Shown: positions 45,197 to 55,750 of the stretch, one piece after another
Layout of the letters: each line of letters starts with the position of its first letter
Numbering within the stretch: position 1 is the first letter of the stretch
Assembly: GCA_963930645.1 (NCBI GenBank)
Contig: OZ005662.1
Coordinates: 77,271,841 to 77,335,840, forward strand
From: Salticus scenicus
Lineage: Eukaryota; Arthropoda; Arachnida; Araneae; Salticidae
Direction of reading: 5' to 3'
Length of the DNA stretch: 64,000 nt
The notes under the pieces: generated by a model
Database searches by the model: none
What the model saw: only the letters and a program-made list of their open reading frames with translations
Told to the model about the DNA's origin: nothing
Translations under genes and position numbers: made by a program

Positions 45197-45217
45197 TCTC
45201 AAATATTTTTCTTTGGC

Positions 45218-45837
45218 GTTTCTGACATAGTAGTTTATTCGGGTTTTAATTTGACGAAACTCTTTACTCACAATAGCATGTGCTAGCTTTCATTACCGCC
45301 ATACTGGTTTTTTTCCAGTGTTGTTTCGACTTTGCGTTACAAGGACTTTTATTTGCCGGGGTGGTGGTTCGGTCCATAGACCTTATATATATAGACTACG
45401 CCACCAATAGGACTTCCCATTATAGTGAATGTCTTCAACATGAGGGTGTAATCTGATACCTTCATCCTTTGCTGTCAGCTCCGCATTTCATGCGACATAG
45501 ACTTGAGGGAGATTCTTCTATTAGAAAGCACTTATTTTTGTAAGAATCAAACATAAAAATCTCCCCTTCAAAATGGTTTTTCACAAAATAAACTTTTTTA
45601 TAATTAATCTATGACATTTTAGCTTTCCAACGATTCGTAAATCTAAAGGCTTAAATGAAAAGTATGTGTACAATCCAGAAATTTATAAAACTGAAAACTA
45701 CTTTCTTTCCTAAGGAAAAATCGCATAATATTCATTTTCGTCTCTCTCTTCAGGTCCGCATCACGTGATAATTTAGCTGGAGAAGCTAGCTCATCTCGCG
45801 GACAGATAATGAAGCGGATGCGTGGTCTATCTTATAA
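45218..45837. other. Spacer of unknown nature
   Basis: Less AT-rich DNA with no frame of note. TCCATAGACCTTATA at about 45375 is the complement of TATAAGGTCTATGG at about 45832, suggesting an inverted repeat or two related insertions. Confidence 0.4.
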
Positions 45838-46070
45838 GGTCTATGGCTCGGTCGGTAGGGCGCTGCCCTCTGGATTTCCAGGTCTCGGTTTCGAATCCCG
45901 GTGCGGGCAAGGATGTTTGTGGTGTCCTATCTCTACAAAATATTGTGTGCGCTTGTTTCTGTGAATTTCTGTAAAAATATGGATCAATTGCGACATAAGT
46001 CATTGTAACTCTAAGTCTCAAAGCTGTCAAATAAATGTCCAAATGACTTTTATTTGTTTGCTCTGTTTTA
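45838..46070 (+). mobile_element. tRNA-derived SINE (second family)
   Basis: A-box-like GGCTCGGTCGGTAGGGCG and B box GGTTTCGAATCCCGG spaced as in a tRNA, then a body unrelated to the SINE at 37625. The 3' end and target duplication are unclear. The 86-codon frame on the minus strand overlapping it is not a gene. Confidence 0.7.
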
Positions 46071-47145
46071 TTTATATTTTCATTCAATATAATTAGGATT
46101 TAATGTCTAAAGTAACGAACTTGAAAGGTAATTTTATAATTCTATAATTTGTATTTTATTCTATATCGTGAAACTAGGATGAAAAAATGTATCTTTACTT
46201 TTGTCGAAATTCGTATGTTCAAACAAGTGACGAAAGTAATTTTCTCAATTTGACGAAATAGTCGCTCGGAGTATTTCCCTGGAAACGGTTTCGTGAAAAT
46301 TAAAGAAAATTTCGTGAAATTCGAGTATCCATTTCTGAGAGTGCATTTAAAATTTTCAGTGCGTAAAATCAAAATATAAATCACTAATTATTAAATTAAT
46401 TTAACGTAATTTAAGTAATCTCAGTACATTAAAATCAATTTCTTAATCTCTTATAAAATTTATTGCGAAAGATCTTATGTGTATACATTTGAAAACTATT
46501 TTTACAGGCAAAGCATTCTGAAAATTTATTTCAAGCAAATTTTGCTTATAATGAATCTTGAATTTATTGCCATAAATTTTAAATATTCTTTAAAAATAAT
46601 AATTGTAGATAATACACTGCTTAAACAATGAAAATAGTAATAGCTTTTAAAAGTTAAAACATTTTAAGATGGTGAAGATAAATCCTTTTCCCACTCCAAT
46701 ACTTATCTTTTTCATATCTTGGAAATCTGAAAACGCCTAAGGCTTTATCAGATGTTTCTAGATTAATGTAACTATGTAAGTACTTTGATAATTTTAACTG
46801 TACAATGAAGAGAAATTTAAGACATAATGATTGTTATATGATTCGGAATCAAGATGCTAATTTATAAAAGAATCTAAAAGATACAAAATCAGAACAAAGT
46901 ATTTTCTGAACACTTTAAGAACAATTTCTACTTTTAAATGCACTAGAAAAATTGTTTACAAAATCATTATTTAGATATTCGCTTTTTATAAAGTATTTAT
47001 AAAGTATTACGATGTATATTTTGGAAATATATTGTGATTGTTTCTGAATTTTAAAGAACAAGTAATATGAAAGAAAAGAATTTAAAGTCAATTCCTACTT
47101 ACAAACACCATCGAAAAAGTTTATATATATATATATATATACATA
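46071..47145. repeat. Spacer with dispersed repeat C, copy 2
   Basis: 46440-47060 aligns with 56400-57190 and, in part, 38350-38700. Shared words: TCTTATGT-TA-ACATTT, AACTATTTTTACAG, GAAATC-GAAAACGC. A (TA)n tract ends it. No gene. Confidence 0.5.
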
Positions 47146-47147
47146 TA

Positions 47148-47322
47148 CAGTGGAACCTGTAAAAGTGACCACCTTGGTAAAGTGACCACCTGACTAAAGT
47201 GACCATTTTCTTGACTAAAGCGACCATTTTCCAATTTTAAAGACCCTTTATAAAGTGACCACCTGCGTATAGTGACCATTTTAGCCGGTCCCTAGGGTGG
47301 TCACTTTAGACAGGTTCCACTG
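47148..47322. mobile_element. Tigger/pogo-like MITE with AAAGTGACCAC repeats
   Basis: Inverted ends CAGTGGAACCTGT and ACAGGTTCCACTG flanked by TA on both sides. TAAAGTGACCACC-type words repeat about six times at 17-30 base spacing and once inverted near the right end. CAGTGGAACC termini are known from pogo/Tigger elements. 175 bp. Confidence 0.85.
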
Positions 47323-47324
47323 TA

Positions 47325-47593
47325 TATATATACATAATTTTGATTTAGGAAATAAAAAGCGGGCGTGCAAAATGAAATAAAAATAATCATAAGATTAAAA
47401 AAAAAATGTATGTTTACACTATGTTTTAAATTTTCTGCTGAATAATAAAGCTCTTACCAATGTGCATAAAATTTTTAAAGTGATAATGACGTCAATTTTG
47501 TCAGATGCATAATTTAACTTATTATAATTTTTTAATGTTCACGTTTAATTAAATGCATTTATTTTTATGTCGAAAGAAAATAAACTCGTAATG

Positions 47594-47624
<31 letters not shown>

Positions 47625-48541
47625 CAACAATTAAATTATAGCGCATATTTTGATGGCTGTTTTAACGCTATTAGGATGTTATTATTTTTATATTTCAATA
47701 AATTATAAGAAAACTAATAAAAAATTCGAAAATCGGACTTCAAAGTATTGTGTTGTCATCGTGTTCCGAGCAATCCTGAAAGTTTCAAATTTCTAGCTGG
47801 TCGGGAAGTTAGTTAAAAATCGATTGCAATATTTGTACAAGATATATATAGGGAGAGTGTGAACTAATAGTAGGAACTGAAAAAAAATGAAAGAAAAATT
47901 TTCAAAAATTACATTTAAAAAAATTCTTTTCTTTCAAGTAGTATTTAAAACATAATGAGAACAAAATTTTCTATCTAGATACTGGAAATTTTAAAGTTTT
48001 TTGTTTTTTATTGATTTTTTTTTCTTCAGTAGCCAGTATTGTGACACATAATTAACAATTTTTATCTCGTACGAACAATTTGAAATTTTAAATAACATAT
48101 TTTCGGACGAATAAGATATTTTCAGGGTTCGGGACAGCCACTTTCTAAAAATAAAAACTTACGGTGATTGTTCACAGGCGATTTCGAATACTCTGAGTCG
48201 GTAGCACCTGGGTGGGCATGACCCGCCAGCCGATCCGCCATGTTTATTCAATGTAATATGTGCAATACCATTACGCTCTCTAAAATTTCAAATAACATAT
48301 TGTAAGGCTTTCTAAAGATAAACAAAAATGTTTCATCGAGATTTTAGTTAAAAGTAAAGTGTCAGACGCTGGTAAAAGTAAATTACATTCCACGGCAATC
48401 GAGAGGTTTTTGAACGAACGTCCGCCATATTTGTTCAATTACCAGTCTCTAGTCAAGTATCTTCCTCTGTATAAAAGTGAGGATTAACGGGGTGGGAAGT
48501 CCTAAATTTAATTTCATCGTCAAATGGGGGTCAAAACAAAT
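47325..48541. repeat. Helitron-related and repeat A fragments
   Basis: 47330-47400 matches repeat A. 47450-47590 is inverted relative to 21950-22110. 47690-47860 matches the Helitron 5' region (AAAATTCGAAAATCGGACTT) and one monomer of the 148 bp satellite (CTGAAAGTTTCAAATTTCTA; GGGAAGTTAGTTAAAAATCG), ending near CTATATATATCTTGTAC on the minus strand, possibly another Helitron 5' end. No gene. Confidence 0.5.
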
Positions 48542-48549
48542 AAGATAAC

Positions 48550-49264
48550 CATAGATATAGTAATAAGACGTAGATTGATCATTAGGGAAAAAAAAAAATA
48601 TTCCTTTTTACTCGGAGAAAAGTCCACAATATGACCGTCTTTCTCCGAGGCAATACACACAGATAATTTAGAAAATAAAATTTATAAATAATTCATGTAC
48701 TAAAGGTGAATGAAAAACTGCAGATACAATTTCAAATTCATTTTTCTTTTTCTTTCTTTTCTTTTTTTTTTTTTTTTTTTTTTTCTTTTTACTATATTTG
48801 TTAATTTAGTTAATATTTAAACTTTTTTTATATACCAAAACTAACGTTCTTTACCTACGCCGCTGCTAAAAATTTTTAAAAGAGTTTTGAAAATTCTATA
48901 TTACTTACTAATATAAAATATTAAAAAGTATCAAACTTTTAAAAAAGTATTCCATTAAAAATCAAAACAGTTTTTATTTCATAATAATAACAAAGCAACT
49001 GATTACAAGAATAATTTTTTCATAATTTAGTCAAATATAATTTACTTTTATGATAACCTATCCCATTTCTTTTCATAAATTTATTAGAACAATTAAAAGA
49101 CGCAATATTTCGACATTTTGAAAATTCATCAACATTCTATTCTATTACAAATGCCGAGTGTCAATACCACTATATGGCTGATGTCAAAAAAAACTTTTTT
49201 GGCATCAAATATCTTTGCATGATAATAATGGGATGATAGATCTATATAAATTACTATATCTATG
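48550..49264. mobile_element. hAT-like CATAGATATAG MITE, copy 3 (long form)
   Basis: Ends CATAGATATAGTAATAAGAC and TTACTATATCTATG, perfect 8 bp duplication AAGATAAC at 48542-48549 and 49265-49272. It is 715 bp because about 350 bases of AT-rich DNA lie between the poly-T tract and CAATACCACTATATGGCTGA. This is either a longer ancestor or a copy with an insertion. No transposase frame. Confidence 0.9.
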
Positions 49265-49747
49265 AAGATAACACAAAACAATAAAATAAAATTTGTACGA
49301 CGATCGAAATTTTGTTGAGTGCGCAGCGCCTGGGTTCCAAAGACCCTCATCGGCTTCACCTTAAACACATGACTGAGTTCAGAAACTAAATTTTGGAGTT
49401 TTTCTTAAATTGAATAAAAGGAGTTTGCTTTATATAAATAGTGGTAGTAAAAAAAAGAAAAGAAAAAAAGAACTAAAGAAGGAAATTCGAAAATTTTAAA
49501 AATGATCCTTAATTAAGCAAAGCAAAATAACTTTCAAACTGTGCATTTCAAATTTTATACATAACAAAAATCTCTCGCCAAATAACTAATTTTTTAAAAT
49601 CCTTTTGATATGTTTTTTAAATTAAGAATATTTTATAGTAATTGTTACCATATATCTACAATAGGATAATTTTGCATGTTATTCAGAATTCAGTCTTTTA
49701 GTCAAATTGCACTTTAATTCTCATATTATGCAAAAATTAGTTATGTA

Positions 49748-50032
49748 CACTAAATGACCAAAAAAAAAGTAAGAAACCGGCTGCACTTAAATTTTTTTTT
49801 TTCCTTTCAGAAACCACCAATTTTATCATTATTTAAGATTAGGGATGAAAAGGGTAATGATTTTGCCATATATTGTATATCGGTAAGTAAAAGTGCTGCA
49901 GATATCCGATATTCGGTAAGCCTATCCATTTAATCTTTATATTTAAAAGATAAAATTGGCCGTTTTTGAAAGGAAAAATAAAAAATTTCAAGTGCGACGT
50001 TTTTTTTTTTTTTTTTTTTTTGTCCTTTAGTG
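49748..50032. mobile_element. mariner-type MITE
   Basis: Inverted ends CACTAAATGACCAAAAAAAA and TTTTTTTTTGTCCTTTAGTG, then GCTGCACTTAAATTTTTT against AAAAATTTCAAGTGCG, flanked by TA at 49746-49747 and 50033-50034. 285 bp, non-coding. Confidence 0.8.
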
Positions 50033-50437
50033 TATATTTTTTTCAATTGTGTCTATTTAAGTTTTGTTATGTTGACAATCTGAACATTTTTCAAGTTCTA
50101 ATGTACATCTTTAGATTAAGCAGTTGGTAGTTGTATTCGAAAGGGATTGAACTTACCTCCCTCTCCCTTTCCCCAGGAGTTTCATAATGCCCGTATATGT
50201 ATGCATTTTATACATTTTAAGCAAACCATTAAAAAATAACCAACGCATGAGGTAAATAGTAACAAATGTAGGTAAGAGACATCTTGATTAATCTCGGTTT
50301 GAAACAAAACAAACCATACTAAAATCGACAAACTCGTTTCGAAGCTGCCATGGCACAGGCAAAAACTACAAACATCATACGTCAGTTTTTTTTTTTTTTA
50401 GGACAGAGGTATAGTTAATATATATATATATATATAT

Positions 50438-50719
50438 AGGACTGAGGAAATATTAGTCTAAATCTGCGGATTTCTACGATACCAGTTTTACGATAGTTGG
50501 ACATTTATCGAAATGTAAAATTTATCGAAAATATAATTGAATAATTTGAAAGCAATGTTGTAATAATAATAATAATAATAATAAAAAACTAATAGTTCTC
50601 CGTCTTAAACTAAATTTTGCTTTTGCCAGAATTTCGTCAAAAAGATTTTTTTTTTTTTTTTTTTAAGAAAAAGAAAAGAAAAGAAAATTATTAATAATCA
50701 GTAACGAAACAAACGCTAA

Positions 50720-50758
<39 letters not shown>

Positions 50759-51000
50759 ATAATTTTGAATTGCGCGCGTGCAAAATGAAATAAAAAAAAA
50801 GAAACAAGACAATTAAATTTGAATTTGAGTTGGTAATTTAAGGATGCCATTGATATAAAAACTTTTTTGTTGTTAATTGTTTTTAATAAATTAAAATGCG
50901 GATATCATAATTGCGCTAAGTAAAGACCTTTCCGAAAAACGTTCGAGTTACTTCGGTGCCAAATTTCAAATTTCACCAAAGGAGTCCTATACTAAAGCTT
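50438..51000. repeat. Inverted-repeat element copy 2 plus dispersed repeat A copy 2
   Basis: 50438-50606 is the second copy of the 1761-1910 element (right arm ACTAATAGTTCTCCGTCTT). 50607-51000 continues as repeat A. The left flank has a further AGGACAGAGGTATAG at 50400, so the left part may be duplicated. Confidence 0.6.
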
Positions 51001-51202
51001 TTTTTTTTTTTTTTTTTTTTTTTTGAATAACTAAATAACTAGAAACTAAAAAAAAGTTTCAATAAGCGCAGCTAATAACAAGAATCTTGATTAAACCAGC
51101 GTCCTAACAATAATAATATTAATAACAATAATAACAGTAATTAAAAGGTTGAAATATGTCCATCCGTTTTGGAAATACAATGCCACAAACATGCACATTT
51201 AA

Positions 51203-51841
51203 GGGGGTATGGGACACCAAATTTTTGTTTTTATTATTTATTGATGAATTGCTGTAATTATTCTTTCTGAAATTGGAGCTTTTTTGACGATGGAGTTGAG
51301 CAAGAAAAAATCTTTAAAAAAATTTTAAATAAATTTAAAAAAATTAAATAAAATTAAAAAATAATTATAAATAAAATATTTGTTATATCTCATGAACTAA
51401 TGGTTCAATTTACAAACTTTTTTCACTCTTATATACAGAAAAGATTTAACTTAAATTTGTCTTCGGGATTTTTAATTAGGAGAAAAACTTTTTTGGTAAT
51501 CCAAAAGTTATGCATGAAATAAGTACTTTTTTCAAATTAAAATTAATATTTAAAAAATTTATTATTATAATCAGAAATCCTGATGACAAATTGAAGATAA
51601 ATCCTTTCTGTATATAAAGGTGAAAAAAGTTTGTAAATTGAACCTTTAGTTCATGAGGTATAACAAATTTTTAATTTATAAAAAAATTTAAATTTTTTAA
51701 ATTAAATTAATTTTTTTTTTTTTTTTTTTAAGATTCTTTCTTGCTTAACTTCATCGTGAAAAAAGCTTCAATTTCAGATAAAATAATTACAGCAATTCAT
51801 CAATAAATAATAAAAACAAAAATTTGGTGTCCCGGACCCCC
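51203..51841. mobile_element. TTAA foldback element (Kolobok- or piggyBac-type)
   Basis: Ends GGGGGTATGGGACACCAAAT and ATTTGGTGTCCCGGACCCCC are inverted and flanked by TTAA at 51199-51202 and 51842-51845. Arms of nearly 300 bp (AATTGCTGTAATTATT; TCATGAACTAATGGTTCAAT; CTTTTTTCAC) meet near 51520. No coding capacity. Confidence 0.85.
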
Positions 51842-52039
51842 TTAAACAGACAAAGCCTACAAACATATACTACCTCTCGCTATGCGGACTCCAACGATGG
51901 CCGATTGGCTCTGCCTTCAAAATTGGTAAATTAGCAGTACCAAGTTCGTACTCAGGTCATTCCCATTGGTTTGCTGTTCGGATTTTATCGTGTTTTTTTC
52001 CTGAAACTTGGGTTACAAAGGGCTGGGACCCTTTAGAAA

Positions 52040-52830
52040 TATCCTTATAGAGGAAATTCCCACCCAGGTTTAGGATTCTGGCGTAGTCAACACTGAGAAA
52101 AAATTCTGTAACTGACATCTAGAATCTAAGTTGTGGCTCTAGAAAAAATAGTTCCATGTCATCCTTATGAATTCCAGTCCCCTTGGAAAGCGAGTTCTAG
52201 AAGCCCCTACTAGAATTCTAAAGCGTTTGCCTATATTCTCAAGGGAAAAGTTATTTAAAAATCTCAGCAAATAAATGAAACTACAAGAGGCGGGTTTCAG
52301 CAACTATAATCTTGGTTTATTACCAAATTCTAGAAATTCAAGCAAGAATTTCTCGCAATACAAATGATTCAGAATATTTAGAATATTCAGAATATTGTTT
52401 CACCATCTAGAAATGTGTAGACTAGAAATTCTCGATCATTTCGACTATTCAGTTTATTGGCGTGCCTTACGCGCATAGCTCGGAAATCTATATTTTTAGT
52501 TAAGGCATTTAGAAAATTGCCACTTATTCATTCTAGAGGAAGGCGGTATATATTTTTTTTCTCAGTGAAATGGGCTTAACACCTACAATACAATTCCTCT
52601 TTTTGCATCGCAGTTAATGATCCATTCCTAATATAAATTATGAATTTAATATAAATATACTTAAAAAAATCAGTGTAAAAATATATTTAATAAAATGTTT
52701 ATTAAATCATTCGTTTCTACAAAATATTTCTCAGCGATCCTTTTTCAAAACTGCTTCGCTTTTTTTCTTATCATGATTTTACAAATTCATTTTATATAAT
52801 TTTAATACTATCATCAGTAATTTATGTACA
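52040..52830. repeat. Duplicated unit D, copy 1 (interrupted by a MITE)
   Basis: Outside the MITE this matches 52880-53033 plus 55322-55500: AGGATTCTGGCGTAGTCAA against AGAATCCTGGAGTAGTCAA, then AATCAGTGTAAAAATATATT against AATCAGTGTAAAAACACATT. So the same unit occurs twice in direct order and each copy has received a different insertion. Confidence 0.75.
52091..52567 (+). mobile_element. CACTGAG MITE, best full-length copy
   Basis: Ends CACTGAGAAAAAA and TTTTTTTCTCAGTG are perfect inverted repeats, 477 bp apart. The neighbouring duplicate at 52880-53033 shows the related site without the insert (GTAGTCAATCGG). Target duplication is unclear (AA at most). Confidence 0.9.
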
Positions 52831-53033
52831 TATAATAAATTCATATCGTTTTAACAGAAAAAGAGCTAAGACTCCTCAGAAATTACCCTATGGAGGGCAC
52901 CGCTACCCTAGAATCCTGGAGTAGTCAATCGGACCATCAGAGCTACAATAACATTTCTTTTCTGCATCGGGTGTAATGATCCGCGTCAAATATAAACTAT
53001 CAGTTTAATATATATATATATATATACTTAAAA

Positions 53034-53239
53034 GTTAATATGGTGTGGCAACCACAAGACTTTCTTCTATATAATATCATACAAATTCATGCAGTACAAT
53101 TTAGTATTATTATTATTATTATTATTAAATTATAAATTATTTTCTGTGATGAATGCAGACGACTTTTACCTCAGGATGTATATATCCTTAAATGCTGAAT
53201 GTCCATTTTGTACCAACATTACAAAATAATAATAATAAT

Positions 53240-53309
<70 letters not shown>

Positions 53310-54839
53310 CAGTTAAAAATGAAATAATTATAAGATAAAAAGAAATTTTATAAACTATGTTTTTTAATTTTCTGTTGAATCATATAAACGGTACTGAAGG
53401 CAGCCGAAACCCCAGCAATTGGATAAAAGTATTAAAAAAATTCCTTGCTATCGTCTTTTGAGCTATTATAAAAGTTTCAAATGGCTATCTAGCCGGGAAG
53501 TTAGTTAAAAGTTGATTGCAAGCTTTGTACTGGAAACGCTGCCGAAGGCAGTAGGGTCCCGAAGCAATTGGATAAAAATATTTTTAAAAAGCATTTTCAC
53601 CGTATTCTGAACTGTTCCGAAAGTTTCAAATGTCTAGCTACTCGGGAAGTTAGTTAAATAAATTTTCTGTTGAATCATATGAACGCTGCCGAAGGCAGTA
53701 GGGACCTGAAACAGTTGACTAAAAGTGTTTAAAAAAATGTATTGCCACCGTGTTCCGAGCTATCCTGAAAGTTTCAAATATCTAGCTAGTCGGGAAGTTA
53801 GTGAAAAATCGATTACAAGCTTTGTACTGGTAACGCTGCCGAAGGCAGCAGGAACCCGAAACAGTTGGCTAAAGGTATTTTTAAAAATGCATTTTCACCG
53901 TGTTCTTAACTATTCTGAAAGTTTCAAATGCCTAGCTAATCGGGAAGTTAGTTAAATAAATTTTCTGTCGAATAATATAAGCGCTGCCGAAGGCAGTGGG
54001 ACCTGAAGAAGTTGACTAAAATTATTAGAAAAATGTATTGTCACCGTGTTATGAACTGTCCTGAAAGTTTCAAATGTCTAGATAGACGGAAAGTTAGTGA
54101 AAAATCGATTGCAATCTTAGTACTGATAACGCTGCCGAAGGCAGCAGGAACCCGAAACAGTTGGCTAAAGGTATTAAAAAAATGCATTTTCACCGTGTTC
54201 TGAACTATTCTGAAAATTTTAAATTTCTGGCTAGTCGGGAAGTTAGTTGAATAAATGTTCTGATGAATTATATAAGCGCTGCCGAAGGCAGCGGGACCTG
54301 AAATTGTTGACTAAAATAATTAGAAAAATGTATTTTCACCGTGTTGTGAGCTGTCCTAAAAGTTTCAAATGTCTAGCTATTCGGAAAGTTAGTGAAAAAT
54401 CGATAGCAAGCTTTGTACTGATAACGCTGCCGAAGGCAGCAGGAACCCGAAACAGTTGGCTAAAGGTTTTAAGAAAATGCATTTTCACCCTGTTCTGAAC
54501 TATTCTGAAAGTTTCAAATGTCTAGCTAGTCGGGAAGTTAGTTAAATTAATTTTCTGTCGATTCATATAAGCGCTGCCGAAGGCAGCGGGACTTGTAATA
54601 GTTGACTAAAATTATTAGAAAAATGTATTGTCACCGTGTTGTGAGCTGTCCTGAAAATTTCAAATATCTAGCTAGTCGGGAAGTTAGTTAAAAATCGATT
54701 GCAAGATTTGTCCCTGACAAACACACAAACAAACCCACAAACAAACAAGAATCGCAGTTAATAAAAACACGGTAAAATAGATCGATGACTTTGTTTTAAA
54801 TTATCTCGTAGTTTAAACATTCGTTTTATTGGTGTTGAC

Positions 54840-54880
<41 letters not shown>

Positions 54881-55321
54881 GTTACCATATTGAAAATTTA
54901 CACCCCTAGGACAGAAAGATGCTCCTAAATGCACACATTTTCCCCCTAGTTTACTACTATTATTACCAAGAATACATATTAATTTTTCAATCATGCTTTA
55001 AAAATAATTCTCTTTATGTACATTCATACGAAAATTTGTCCTATACTGCCATATTAAAAAAATGCTGTCATAGCGCCACCTGTTGAGCGATTGATCCTCA
55101 AATGTAATTAGCCAGGGTCCAACTAAATATCAAGTTTGGTTAAATTTTATTCATTCGTTCGTAAGATACAGCGTCCATAAAATATGTCATACAAACAGAC
55201 ATATACAGACATTTTCTAAATCGTGTTCAGGACATATCAAAACGTATAAATTCGTCAGAAATCGGAGTTCGAAAATTTTCACGAATCCAACACTTTTTTC
55301 TTGCATACAGAGAAAAAAATA
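53034..55321 (-). mobile_element. Helitron-like (HINE-type) element, minus orientation, composite
   Basis: The 3' end at 53034 reads, on the minus strand, GAAGAAAGTCTTGTGGTTGC then CACACCATATT. The 5' part is 54890-55321, complement of the H1 family text (GTGTTGGATTCGTGAAAATT; GCTGTATCTTACGAACGAAT; CAACAGGTGGCGCTATGACA). The site without it is visible at 52661 in unit D copy 1. The middle (about 53225-54875) is foreign: (TA)n and a 148 bp satellite. Confidence 0.75.
53340..54720. repeat. 148 bp satellite array with conserved hairpin
   Basis: GCTGCCGAAGGCAG begins at 53538, 53685, 53835, 53983, 54131, 54278, 54426 and 54583 (spacings 147, 150, 148, 148, 147, 148, 157), with a diverged unit near 53391. 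The units alternate between two types (after the hairpin GGGACCTGAA against AGGAACCCGAAAC), giving a dimer of about 296 bp. Open frames at 53725-53955, 54012-54203 and 54247-54498 follow the array and are not genes. A single related monomer lies at 47740-47860. Confidence 0.92.
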
Positions 55322-55544
55322 AATAAATAAAAATCAGTGTAAAAACACATTTAATAAAAATTTCATTAAATCATTTGTTTCAACAAAATATTTCTTAGCG
55401 ATGATTTTTCATAAACTGCTTCGCATTTTCTATTTTATGAGTTCACGCACTCATTTTATATTATTTAATAGTATCGCCAATAACAAACACTGCGCTGCAT
55501 TTTTTTTTTTTTTTTTTTTTTTTTTTATACCATTCTTGCTGATT

Positions 55545-55750
55545 CTTATGTAAAATGACCTCCTGAATCCGAATATGATACCATTTTTGCCCTGTCACCC
55601 ACCTTTATCCAGGGACACCACCTTCCTCAATTTTTATCACTGTACGGTAATTTTATGACCATGAATTTGATATGGAGAATAAAAAAGAATTAATTTAACG
55701 CCTAAAAACAAAAAATTACAATGTTCAATAAATAACATTAATAATTACAG
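55545..55750. repeat. Dispersed repeat P, copy 1
   Basis: TTGCTGATTCTTATGTAAAA then ATGACCTCCTGAATCCGAAT through GGTAATTTTATGACCATGAA. Matches 57784-57975 directly and 58180-58745 in inverted order. Non-coding. Confidence 0.7.

Larger units (their letters stand above)
41281..45217 (+). mobile_element. Penelope-like element, copy B (plus strand, interrupted)
   Basis: It begins at CTTTTTAAGAAAATATCTTT, the complement of an internal point of copy A, and is interrupted at 41941-44722 by a Helitron. Its 3' region (44945-45217) matches copy A closely, including the TATATATA box near 45113. Without the insert it is about 1.15 kb. Confidence 0.88.

Noticed and set aside
53725..54498. Similar open frames of 63-83 codons on the plus strand
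   Set aside because: They lie in and repeat with the 148 bp satellite.
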